From NCBI GenBank assembly GCA_946410535.1, contig CAMKAR010000169.1, positions 1-5,216 on the forward strand: a stretch of 5,216 nucleotides of DNA, written 5' to 3'. Origin of the DNA: an uncultured Bacteroidales bacterium (GTDB taxonomy: Bacteria > Bacteroidota > Bacteroidia > Bacteroidales > F082). A program made the translations under genes and the position numbers. Positions 1 through 5,216 of the stretch are shown here, piece after piece; the stretch's first letter is position 1, and every line of letters begins with the position of its first letter. The notes under the pieces are model-generated. The model had not been told where the DNA came from. It did no database searches and saw nothing but the letters and a program-made list of their open reading frames with translations.

Positions 1-590
1 GATTTTTCGCCTTCCTTGAAGACGTTGGCCATGCCGAAGGTGTAGCGCACCTCGACGAACCAATAGCTGATGGCTGCCGTGAGGCCGTAGTCGATGCGGT
101 TGAAAGTGCCAGCCTCCCAAGGGGTGATGTATTGCTGTTGTTTTTTCTTGACCTTCACTTCCATCACGTCGTTGCCGCCGATGCAAAACCCGATTTGCGG
201 CCCGATGCGCAACCTTGGAACCATCGACTCGTCTTCGTCGTCCTCGTTCCATTTTCTGAGGTAGATGGTGAGCAGCAGCGGCACGTTGATGTAGTGCGAT
301 TTCTCCATGTAGCGGATGCTGTTGCCCGCCTCGTCGAGGCCTCGCTTCGAGCTGGTGCCCTGCCGCGAATAGAGGATGTCGATCTCTCCCCCAAGGATGA
401 AACGCTCAGGGATGAGCGCGATGCGCACGCCACCGGTGAAGTCGGCACGGAAGGTGGTGCTGTCGTTGCCGCTGATTTTCATCGTCGAAAGGGCAGGCCC
501 GATGAGGAGGCCGCCGCCGATGCGCTGGGCCATTAGTGCACCCGAGCCGAGGAGACAAAGGAACAATATGAGGAGTTTCGCTTTTTTCAT
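1..590 (-). CDS. PorT-like outer-membrane beta-barrel protein, C-terminus cut by window edge
   Basis: The reading frame starts at the ATG at 590-588 and runs open for 196 codons to the left edge without a stop. Residues 1-21 are a signal peptide (MKKAK, then LLILFLCLL, ending ALMA before Q22; the -3 residue is Leu, so the cleavage site is not ideal). The mature part alternates short amphipathic strands and turns typical of small Bacteroidetes barrels (outer membrane beta-barrel, PF13568/PorT-like): RIGGGLLIGPALS near the N-terminus, FILGGEIDILYSRQG at 64-78, YINVPLLLTIYLR at 100-112, LRIGPQIGF at 127-135, and IDYGLTAAISYWFVEVRYTF at 166-185, followed by GMANV. That last block resembles the penultimate strands of the family, so probably only a few tens of residues are missing. 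It should sit in the outer membrane; its ligand or partner is unknown. It starts 15 bp after the beta-helix gene, so it is likely in the same operon. The family call is by pattern; the exact role is not inferable. Confidence 0.85.
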   Translation of the reverse strand, partial: MKKAKLLILFLCLLGSGALMAQRIGGGLLIGPALSTMKISGNDSTTFRADFTGGVRIALIPERFILGGEIDILYSRQGTSSKRGLDEAGNSIRYMEKSHYINVPLLLTIYLRKWNEDDEDESMVPRLRIGPQIGFCIGGNDVMEVKVKKKQQQYITPWEAGTFNRIDYGLTAAISYWFVEVRYTFGMANVFKEGEK

Positions 591-605
591 AGAAGCAGAG
601 TCGGG

Positions 606-2189
606 TTAACGGACTACCTTGGCCAAAAAGGTCTTGCCAGCGGCTTGAATCACAAGCATATAGGTTCCCGAAGACATCGGGGAGAACATCTCGCCGATGG
701 CGATACGGTTGACACCTTTTGACGATTGTCCCAAGTTCTTGTTGACCAGCAGTTTCCCATCAATGGAATAGACTTTTGTGGACAAATTGCATATGTCGTC
801 AAGATTGATTTCGGCATAGCTTGAGGCCGTGATGGGGTTGCCAACGACAAGGATAGCCAAATCGTCTTGTGCGGTTTCGCCAATGCCTGTAATGTCGTAC
901 TCGTAGGCACCCATATCGATGCGGTTGTTGTTGACGCGTTGATGGCCCTCCAAATCCGTGCCGTTGAGCACTTCGGTAGGCGTTTCCAAAGATCCAGCGT
1001 CGATGCAAGGGCTGTCGGCACTCAGCCTATAGTTTTCGTTGTCGGGGTCGGCAAAAAGCGGGTCCTCGTCAATGCAGTTCTCGTAAACGGTGATGATTTC
1101 ATGATTCGAAATGTTGTCAAACCCATACTGCACCAAGCAATTGTGAAATTCTGGAGCATGATCATCATAGGTCCACGACCACATCTGCACGGGTTTTTCA
1201 AGTTGAGCGTAATTGGTGTTACCGTAGACGATGCAGTTCCACAAAACAGGTGAGCTGAGTTGATAGAAGAAAATGCCGCCACAGTTGACGCCGTAGGAAT
1301 GGTTGGCCACCACGGTGATATTGGCCACCATTGGCGACGAGTCGCTGATGGCCAAGCCGCCGCCAAAGTGTTCAGAATAGTTGTTGGCGAAGAGCGAGTT
1401 GGTGATGCTGCATGGGTTGTCGTAGCAGCGAATCAAATAGAGTCCGCCTCCGTTCACGCCCTGGTTATGCTCAAAAACGCAACGGTCGATGTTGACAGCG
1501 CAACTGTCGATGCTCAGGGCACCGCCGATGGCGGATCGACCATTGTTGTATCTGAAGTCGGTGCCAGTGAGTTCCACCTCGCAGTTGATGAAACGCAAGC
1601 CGCCGCCGTACATGAAATAAACCGTATCTATCATGGTGTAAGTCAAGTTGTTGTTCACGGCGCAGTCGTGCATCTTTACGGTCGAATGCTCGGCGTTGAG
1701 CGCACCGCCATGTTCGCGCGAGAAGTTGCAAAAGAGGGTGCTATGGCCGATTTCAATGTCTTTGCAATGGTAGATGCGCAGGGCACCGCCGTCTTGGTCG
1801 TTGTCCAAGGCGGCCTTGCCGTATTCGAAACGGCAATAGTCGAACTTGGAGCCGGCAGAGCCGTTGAGACGGATGCCGTTCCAGCCGCCGCGACCCATAT
1901 TGAACAGGTGGAACCCCGTCGTGTCGGCCACGGTGAAGCGTATCGAATCGGATTCGGTGCCGATGGCTTCTATTGATGCGTTCTCTTCGACATGAATGCT
2001 GTAAAACTGGTTGAAAAGCACCGTTGTGCCAGGACGAATGGCCAAAGCCTCCTCAACGGTGACATTGCCTGTTACCAATACGGTATCGGCATCCCAAACA
2101 CCTGATTGTAAGCCTGATACTTCGATGGTTTGTGCCTTTGCAAAATAGCCTGCCAACAATAGGGCGGTAAGTATAAATCTCGTTTTCAT
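606..2189 (-). CDS. Secreted right-handed beta-helix protein with T9SS type A sorting domain
   Basis: This 527-residue protein is complete. Residues 1-19 form a signal peptide (AKA before Q20). Residues ~30-87 match the usual N-terminal cap of beta-helix surface proteins (DTVLVTGNVTV, then IRPGTTVLF, then DSIRFTV). Residues ~100-355 are a right-handed parallel beta-helix with GGAL/GGGL turns at 134, 161, 195, 222, 247 and 276 and GGI at 304, mostly 25-29 residues apart, as in Chlamydia Pmp-like repeats. Residues ~376-431 hold the motif seen near the end of 'choice-of-anchor Q' proteins (DPLFAD, SPCIDAG, GHQRVNNNRIDMGAYEY). Residues ~443-527 are a T9SS tail: VVGNP, VYSIDGKLL, SGTYMLVIQA, terminal KVV. 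By family knowledge it would cross the outer membrane through T9SS and be attached to the surface or released after the tail is cut. No catalytic residues were recognised, so polysaccharide binding or lyase activity is only a possibility. It has 15 cysteines, which is many for this class. Confidence 0.9.
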   Translation of the reverse strand: MKTRFILTALLLAGYFAKAQTIEVSGLQSGVWDADTVLVTGNVTVEEALAIRPGTTVLFNQFYSIHVEENASIEAIGTESDSIRFTVADTTGFHLFNMGRGGWNGIRLNGSAGSKFDYCRFEYGKAALDNDQDGGALRIYHCKDIEIGHSTLFCNFSREHGGALNAEHSTVKMHDCAVNNNLTYTMIDTVYFMYGGGLRFINCEVELTGTDFRYNNGRSAIGGALSIDSCAVNIDRCVFEHNQGVNGGGLYLIRCYDNPCSITNSLFANNYSEHFGGGLAISDSSPMVANITVVANHSYGVNCGGIFFYQLSSPVLWNCIVYGNTNYAQLEKPVQMWSWTYDDHAPEFHNCLVQYGFDNISNHEIITVYENCIDEDPLFADPDNENYRLSADSPCIDAGSLETPTEVLNGTDLEGHQRVNNNRIDMGAYEYDITGIGETAQDDLAILVVGNPITASSYAEINLDDICNLSTKVYSIDGKLLVNKNLGQSSKGVNRIAIGEMFSPMSSGTYMLVIQAAGKTFLAKVVR

Positions 2190-2215
2190 ACGTGAGTGAA
2201 TTGTAGATGACTGTG

Positions 2216-2223
2216 CAAAAATA
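2216..2223 (-). promoter_or_regulatory. Bacteroidetes-type -7 element for the beta-helix/barrel operon
   Basis: Read on the minus strand the site is TATTTTTG, an exact fit to the Bacteroidetes TAnnTTTG element. It ends 26 bp before the ATG at 2189, giving an expected leader of about 20 nt. No good TTTG -33 element lies at the usual distance; the nearest one on this strand (2258-2255) is about 31 bp upstream, so the promoter may be weak or need an activator. No Shine-Dalgarno sequence is visible, as is usual in this phylum. The call rests on motif and position only. Confidence 0.55.
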
Positions 2224-2236
2224 GGTCTTATTTTTC

Positions 2237-2260
2237 ATTTTGGGCTTATCTCGCCAAAAT
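2237..2260. promoter_or_regulatory. Candidate operator: inverted repeat between divergent promoters
   Basis: ATTTTGG at 2237-2243 is repeated exactly in inverted form as CCAAAAT at 2254-2260, separated by 10 bp. The dyad lies between the two oppositely facing -7 elements (2216-2223 and 2265-2272), and its left arm contains the likely -33 TTTG of the rightward promoter. This placement suits a dimeric regulator that controls one or both directions. No regulator gene is present in the window, and AT-rich 7-bp arms can arise by chance. Confidence 0.35.
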
Positions 2261-2272
2261 TAATTACTTTTG
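2239..2272 (+). promoter_or_regulatory. Bacteroidetes-type promoter for the LysE-family exporter gene
   Basis: TACTTTTG at 2265-2272 matches TAnnTTTG exactly. TTTG at 2239-2242 is a plausible -33 element, with a 22-bp gap that is slightly longer than usual. The expected transcript start near 2279 would leave a leader of about 22 nt before the ATG at 2301. The adjoining gene may share the transcript. Confidence 0.6.
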
Positions 2273-2300
2273 CAGGCTCAAAAAGAGCAAAGACAGAGTC

Positions 2301-3017
2301 ATGGATAGCACTTCAAGCATTTTCAATCACATTTCGCAAATCGACGGGACGTTTTCGTTCGAGTGGGTGCTGGCAGCGTTGTTGCTCGGCTTGTTTTTGG
2401 GTTTGGTGGTCAATATGGGTCCCGCTTTCATTACGCTGGTGCAAACCAGTCTGCATCAGGATTTCAAGTCGGCGGTCCTGTTTGCCTTGGGTGTGATTTT
2501 GAACGATGCCATCGTGATAGCCTTGTGCATCCTCACTTCGTTCCAGTTGGGGATGCAGTTCGACCTTGGCGTGCCTTGGTTCAGCATCGCGGCAGGGGGT
2601 GTTTTGGTGGCGTTTGGCATTGCCACCTACCACAAGAAAGCCAGGACGAAGGAGACGCGCCGCGAACAACGGGCCAAGGAGTTGCTGAAGGACCAAGACA
2701 AGACCCCTTCGCCGTTCTTTTTCATCGGTAAAGGCTTTGCGCTCAATGTGTTGAATCCTTTTGTGTGGATTTTCTGGTTCTCGGCGGTGGCCATCGTGGC
2801 AGGCGGTTCCAATGATACCGCGACCACCAGTGTTTTCTTCACCATTGTGTTGGCCACCAGTTTTTCATTGGATGTGCTGAAGGCATGGGGCGCGGCCAAG
2901 CTGAAGGTGTTTTTCGACGCCGAGCGCACCACGATAATGAATAAGGTGGCGGGCATTTTGCTGGTGCTCTGCGGTGCCTATTTCATCATTTTCAGGGGCA
3001 TCATCCAATTGGTCTGA
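2301..3017 (+). CDS. LysE/RhtB-family amino-acid (or small-molecule) exporter
   Basis: The 238-residue inner-membrane protein has about six hydrophobic segments, roughly at 22-38, 57-79, 92-109, 140-167, 175-195 and 214-232. LysE-superfamily hallmarks are visible: the first helix ends in VVNMGPAF (38-43), matching the conserved GP-x motif, followed by the SLHQDFKSAVLFALGVILNDA stretch (50-70), which fits the family's loop and second helix with its conserved acidic residue (D69). LNPFVWIFWFSA (151-162) corresponds to the NPK-W-FF motif of the central helix. Between helices 3 and 4 lies a highly charged cytoplasmic loop (110-137, rich in K, R and E). Family members export amino acids or similar small molecules driven by the proton gradient; the substrate here cannot be told. 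The ATG at 2301 is chosen because it follows the promoter by a short leader and leaves a 20-residue polar N-terminus before helix 1. The DUF308 gene follows after 57 bp on the same strand. Confidence 0.87.
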   Translation: MDSTSSIFNHISQIDGTFSFEWVLAALLLGLFLGLVVNMGPAFITLVQTSLHQDFKSAVLFALGVILNDAIVIALCILTSFQLGMQFDLGVPWFSIAAGGVLVAFGIATYHKKARTKETRREQRAKELLKDQDKTPSPFFFIGKGFALNVLNPFVWIFWFSAVAIVAGGSNDTATTSVFFTIVLATSFSLDVLKAWGAAKLKVFFDAERTTIMNKVAGILLVLCGAYFIIFRGIIQLV

Positions 3018-3027
3018 CATCCCCAAT

Positions 3028-3062
3028 TTTGAATATTGAATCTTAAATCTTAAATCTTAAAT
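3028..3062 (+). repeat. Heptanucleotide tandem repeat (five units)
   Basis: Three exact copies of CTTAAAT (3042-3048, 3049-3055, 3056-3062) are preceded in register by two degenerate copies, TTTGAAT (3028-3034) and ATTGAAT (3035-3041). Together they fill 35 of the 57 bp between the exporter and DUF308 genes. Tandem AT-rich heptamers of this kind occur between genes in several Bacteroidales genomes, to my recollection. No promoter or terminator is evident in the gap. Confidence 0.85.
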
Positions 3063-3074
3063 CCAATCTCGACT

Positions 3075-3635
3075 ATGCAAATCAAAACTTCAAATTCGGG
3101 CTGGGGGTCGTTCATGGTGAGCGGCCTGATAGCGATTGTCTACGGCTTGTTGGCGCTTTTGCTGCCTGACGACCTCATTCAAACGGTGATGCTTGTTTCG
3201 GGCATCGGCCTTATGGTTGTTGGCATCATTGGCATATTCATCGCTCTGCGTCGCAAGAAAATGGATCTTCCTTGGGGCATGTTGCTCTTCGAGGCTATCG
3301 TCATGGCTGTTTTGGGCGTAGTAGCCGTAGTGTGGTCGAAAGAGACCGTGAAACTGCTCATTTTTGTCCTCGGATTGTGGTCGGCGGTCATCGGTGTGAT
3401 GATGTTGTTCTCCATAATGCGGTTCCGGTTCCTCGTCAACCGTGGTTTCTATCTTGTGAGTGCCATTCTGAGCATTCTGTTTGGCGTCCTCTTGGTTCTC
3501 AATCCTTTCGAGTCGGCAGAAATCTTTGTGACCATAACGGGCATCATGGCCTTGGCGTTCGGCATCATCATGATGATGTTCGGCTTCAGGCTGAAGAAGG
3601 CCGACGAAGGCATTAAGGTTGAGATAGTTGAATAG
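3075..3635 (+). CDS. Six-helix DUF308/HdeD-like membrane protein
   Basis: The 186-residue protein is almost entirely membrane-embedded, with predicted helices near 12-30, 36-57, 68-87, 91-113, 124-142 and 147-170, and a charged tail (FRLKKADEGIKVEIVE). The layout is three successive helical hairpins, each with a small polar turn (LPDD at 30-33, WSKE at 87-90, NPFES at 143-147), followed by a Gly-rich second helix (GIGLMVVGIIGI, LGLWSAVIGVMM, GIMALAFGIIMMMFG). This is the pattern of the DUF308 family (PF03729), which includes E. coli HdeD, an acid-resistance inner-membrane protein. The biochemical role of the family is not settled, and acid resistance here is only an analogy. It is probably co-transcribed with the exporter gene upstream, since no separate promoter is seen in the repeat-filled gap. 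The ATG at 3075 directly precedes a short polar N-terminus and helix 1. Confidence 0.82.
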   Translation: MQIKTSNSGWGSFMVSGLIAIVYGLLALLLPDDLIQTVMLVSGIGLMVVGIIGIFIALRRKKMDLPWGMLLFEAIVMAVLGVVAVVWSKETVKLLIFVLGLWSAVIGVMMLFSIMRFRFLVNRGFYLVSAILSILFGVLLVLNPFESAEIFVTITGIMALAFGIIMMMFGFRLKKADEGIKVEIVE

Positions 3636-3639
3636 TTTG

Positions 3640-3659
3640 TAGTTATCAGTTGTTCAGTT
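3640..3659 (+). repeat. Interspersed repeat, copy 1 of a ~20-bp direct pair
   Basis: TAGTTATCAGTTGTTCAGTT lies 4 bp after the DUF308 stop codon. It aligns with 3723-3741 (TAATTATCAATTGTCAATT) with one inserted base and three differences, all G versus A and all at the same place in a repeated CARTT/TARTT core. Within the copy the 8-mer TCAGTTGT occurs twice in tandem (3646-3653 and 3654-3661). The two copies flank the hairpin repeat at 3671-3697. Confidence 0.75.
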
Positions 3660-3670
3660 GTCGCTTTGCG

Positions 3671-3697
3671 TCATTGCGAACGTAGTGTGGCAATCCA
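3671..3697. repeat. TCATTGCGA...GCAATCC interspersed hairpin repeat
   Basis: The segment begins TCATTGCGAACG and ends GTGGCAATCC. ATTGC at 3673-3677 pairs with GCAAT at 3690-3694 around a 12-nt loop. The layout closely resembles a dispersed element of the form GTCATTGCGAnnn...GCAATCC that I recall from intergenic regions of Rickettsia and various Bacteroidetes genomes. It lies between convergent genes and could add to transcript termination or 3'-end stability, but there is no GC-rich stem with a T-run, so it is not a textbook terminator. Confidence 0.6.
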
Positions 3698-3720
3698 GGA
3701 CAGGGGTTAAACGTATAACT

Positions 3721-3744
3721 GGTAATTATCAATTGTCAATTACC
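3721..3744. repeat. Near-palindromic repeat overlapping the end of the pseudouridine synthase gene
   Basis: GGTAATT at 3721-3727 and AATTACC at 3738-3744 are inverted copies around a central self-complementary CAATTG (3730-3735), so 20 of 24 positions are symmetric. The same stretch contains copy 2 (3723-3741) of the direct repeat found at 3640-3659. The stop codon of the minus-strand gene lies inside it. It could fold as an AT-rich stem in transcripts from both sides and act as a weak bidirectional end signal, though this is inference. Confidence 0.75.
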
Positions 3745-4427
3745 AACTGACGAAACGCTGTCCAAGGCGAGACCTCGGGCAACGGTGCCGTCACCTCGAT
3801 TTGTGTCTTCAAAACCGGATGCTCAAAGGCGATGCGCCAGGCATGGAGGCTGATGGAGGCATCGGGATTGCTGCGCGGATAGCCGTATTTCAAGTCGCCA
3901 CGGATGGGACAACCGATGTGCGCCAATTGGCAACGGATTTGGTGATGACGACCTGTAAACAATTCAACTTCAAGCAGATAAAAAGTTTCTGACTTTCCGA
4001 CTACACGATAGCTGAGTCGTGCCAACTTGGCCTCCTTGGTGCCTTCGGGCACGACGAACGACTTGTTCATCTTCTCGTTTTTCACGATATAGTCTTCCAA
4101 CACATCGGTCTGCTTGGGTGGGTGGTTTTTCACCAAGGCTAAGTAGGTCTTGCGGAAGTCACGGTCTTTCACCTTCACGGTCATGCGCGAGAGGGCTTTG
4201 CTCGTCTTGGCAAAGACGACGGCGCCGCTCACGGGGCGGTCGATGCGGTGGACGAGGCCGGCAAACACGTTGCCCGGCTTGTCGTATTTCTCCTTGATGT
4301 ATTGTTTCACTTCGTCGAGCAGGCATACGTCGCCCGTCTTGTCGCCTTGCACGATTTCTGACGGCAGTTTGTTGATGATGATTAGATGGTTATCCTCGTA
4401 GAGGATGCGGTTGGATATATTGCTCAT
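3729..4427 (-). CDS. RluA-family RNA pseudouridine synthase
   Basis: The 232-residue enzyme would isomerise uridine to pseudouridine in rRNA or tRNA. The RluA-family motifs are in order: motif I around 10-29 (YEDNHLIIINKLPSEIVQGD), motif II at 60-74 (HRIDRPVSGAVVFAK) with the catalytic aspartate D63, the RKTYLALV strand at 92-99, and motif III at 157-182 (FTGRHHQIRCQL, then GCPIRGDLKYG). No S4 domain is present, so it is of the short, catalytic-domain-only kind, like E. coli RluA/TruC in size. The target uridine cannot be assigned. The ATG at 4427-4425 is 16 bp after the mnmA stop; an AGGAG sits only 2 nt before it, too close to serve as a normal Shine-Dalgarno site. The last residues, LVIDN, and a tandem TGA-TAA stop come from the repeat at 3721-3744, so the natural C-terminus may originally have differed after SPWTAF. 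Confidence 0.93.
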   Translation of the reverse strand: MSNISNRILYEDNHLIIINKLPSEIVQGDKTGDVCLLDEVKQYIKEKYDKPGNVFAGLVHRIDRPVSGAVVFAKTSKALSRMTVKVKDRDFRKTYLALVKNHPPKQTDVLEDYIVKNEKMNKSFVVPEGTKEAKLARLSYRVVGKSETFYLLEVELFTGRHHQIRCQLAHIGCPIRGDLKYGYPRSNPDASISLHAWRIAFEHPVLKTQIEVTAPLPEVSPWTAFRQLVIDN

Positions 4428-4443
4428 AACTCCTAAATCTAAA

Positions 4444-5216
4444 CTAACAACTCTCCACTATAACGCCGCTGCCGATGACATACGGCTCCGTCTCATGGTA
4501 AACCACCCCAAACTGCCCTGGGGCCACGCCCGAAATGGCCACCTCCGACTCGATGTCGGCACCTCGCTCCGAGAGGTGCAAAGTCCCAAAGGTGAACTCC
4601 GGCTGGTGACGGATCTTGAAACGCACACGCTGCCCGTCGACGAACTGCAGCTTGGGGTTCATCGGCTGCAAGTCGCCAAGAGGCACGATGTTGGTGTATT
4701 GCGCCACAGGGTCGTAGCCCTGCGAAACGTAGACGATGTTGTTCGGGATGTCTTTCTTCACCACGAACCACGGGCCGCCGCCCAAGCCCAAGCCCTTGCG
4801 CTGCCCGATGGTATGGAACCAAAAGCCTTTGTGGCGACCCAATTTCTTGCCAGTTTCCAACTCCACGATGTCGCCAGGCATCTCGCCCAAATACTCGCGG
4901 ATATAGTCGTTGTAGTTGATTTTTCCCAAAAAGCAAATCCCCTGACTGTCATGGCGTTCCGCACTCGGGAGTTTATATTGTGCGGCCAATTTGCGTACTT
5001 CGGGCTTGGGTATGTCGCCGATGGGGAAGATGACCTTGCTCAGCTGCGCATAGGTGATGCGCCCGAGGAAATAGGTCTGGTCCTTGAAGGTGTCGGCTGC
5101 GGTGCCGAGCCAGAAGATGCCGTCTTTGTCTTCCCACGAGCGGGCATAGTGTCCCGTCGCGATTTTGTCAAAGTTATGACCTTCCTTCTCCTCGAAGGTA
5201 CCTAATTTTATCCAAC
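4444..5216 (-). CDS. mnmA: tRNA-specific 2-thiouridylase MnmA, N-terminus outside the window
   Basis: The frame is open from the right edge to the TAG at 4446-4444, giving 256 complete codons of an enzyme usually about 350-370 residues long. MnmA activates U34 of tRNA Lys, Glu and Gln with ATP and installs sulfur to form 2-thiouridine in the cytoplasm. Diagnostic blocks are, in order: WIKLGTF (5214-5194, the region just after the first catalytic Cys of the CN-x-x-IKF motif), KIATGHYAR, KDQTYFLGRIT, LSKVIFPIGDIPKPEVR, and ERHDSQGICFLG, whose Cys at 4935-4933 corresponds to the sulfur-carrying Cys199 of E. coli. These are followed by PGDIVELETGKKLGRHKG, HTIGQRKGLGLGGG and the C-terminal barrel ending in GSGVIVESC. 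The PP-loop ATP site and first catalytic Cys lie beyond the edge. A shorter start at the TTG at 4989 would cut through conserved sequence and is rejected. The gene precedes the pseudouridine synthase in a likely operon. Confidence 0.97.
   Translation of the reverse strand, partial: WIKLGTFEEKEGHNFDKIATGHYARSWEDKDGIFWLGTAADTFKDQTYFLGRITYAQLSKVIFPIGDIPKPEVRKLAAQYKLPSAERHDSQGICFLGKINYNDYIREYLGEMPGDIVELETGKKLGRHKGFWFHTIGQRKGLGLGGGPWFVVKKDIPNNIVYVSQGYDPVAQYTNIVPLGDLQPMNPKLQFVDGQRVRFKIRHQPEFTFGTLHLSERGADIESEVAISGVAPGQFGVVYHETEPYVIGSGVIVESC

Noticed and set aside
132..536. Plus-strand open frame of 134 codons at the left end
   Set aside because: It is opposite the barrel gene, whose signal peptide and strand pattern are clear. 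The plus frame is low in recognisable features.
1260..1976. Long plus-strand open frame (238 codons) opposite the beta-helix gene
   Set aside because: It is antisense to a well-supported gene with a signal peptide, repeats and a T9SS tail. The frame's Val/Ala-rich composition is what the complement of Asn/Cys/Gly-rich codons gives, and no domain is recognisable.
3673..3694. Rho-independent terminator between the convergent genes
   Set aside because: The stem is only 5 bp with a 12-nt loop and no following T-run, so it is better described as an interspersed hairpin repeat.
3640..3744. CRISPR array
   Set aside because: Only two diverged ~20-bp copies occur with one 63-bp gap that itself holds another repeat. 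There is no regular spacing and no cas gene.
4428..4434. AGGAG before the pseudouridine synthase ATG as a Shine-Dalgarno site
   Set aside because: It lies only 2 nt from the start codon, too close for normal use, and Bacteroidetes seldom depend on such sites.
4405..5205. Plus-strand open frame of 266 codons across mnmA
   Set aside because: It is the complement of conserved mnmA codons, shows no family motif, and spans the mnmA/synthase gap without a start context.

Overview
The window looks like chromosomal DNA from a member of the Bacteroidetes, probably Bacteroidales. The evidence is a secreted protein with a C-terminal type IX secretion (T9SS) sorting domain, a small PorT-like outer-membrane barrel, promoter elements of the TAnnTTTG type, no convincing Shine-Dalgarno sites, and AT-rich short repeats between genes. 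It holds six protein genes, two of them cut by the window edges, and no RNA gene, insertion sequence or CRISPR array that I can see. The species cannot be named from the sequence alone.

Left part, minus strand (1-2189): a cell-surface gene pair. The upstream gene (606-2189) encodes a 527-residue secreted right-handed beta-helix protein with a T9SS tail. Fifteen bases after its stop begins a gene for an outer-membrane beta-barrel protein of the PorT-like family (590 down to the left edge), which lacks only its C-terminus. The two are probably co-transcribed.

Middle (2190-3635): a 111-bp divergent control region carries one Bacteroidetes-type -7 element facing each way, with a perfect 7-bp inverted repeat between them. 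It drives the beta-helix/barrel pair leftward and, rightward, a LysE/RhtB-type exporter (2301-3017) followed by a six-helix DUF308/HdeD-like membrane protein (3075-3635). The 57-bp gap between the two membrane-protein genes is mostly a 7-bp tandem repeat.

Right part, minus strand (5216 down to 3729): the C-terminal two thirds of mnmA (tRNA U34 2-thiouridylase) and, 16 bp downstream, a RluA-family pseudouridine synthase. Both act on uridines in RNA and are probably one transcript. This pair converges on the exporter/DUF308 pair, and the gap between them (3636-3744) is packed with short interspersed repeats, one of which supplies the end of the pseudouridine synthase reading frame.

Most of the window is ordinary housekeeping and envelope content. 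The items most worth a second look are the composite repeat cluster at 3640-3744 and its takeover of a gene terminus, the dyad in the divergent promoter region, and the cysteine-laddered beta-helix protein paired with a barrel. I found no convincing case for a wholly new system.
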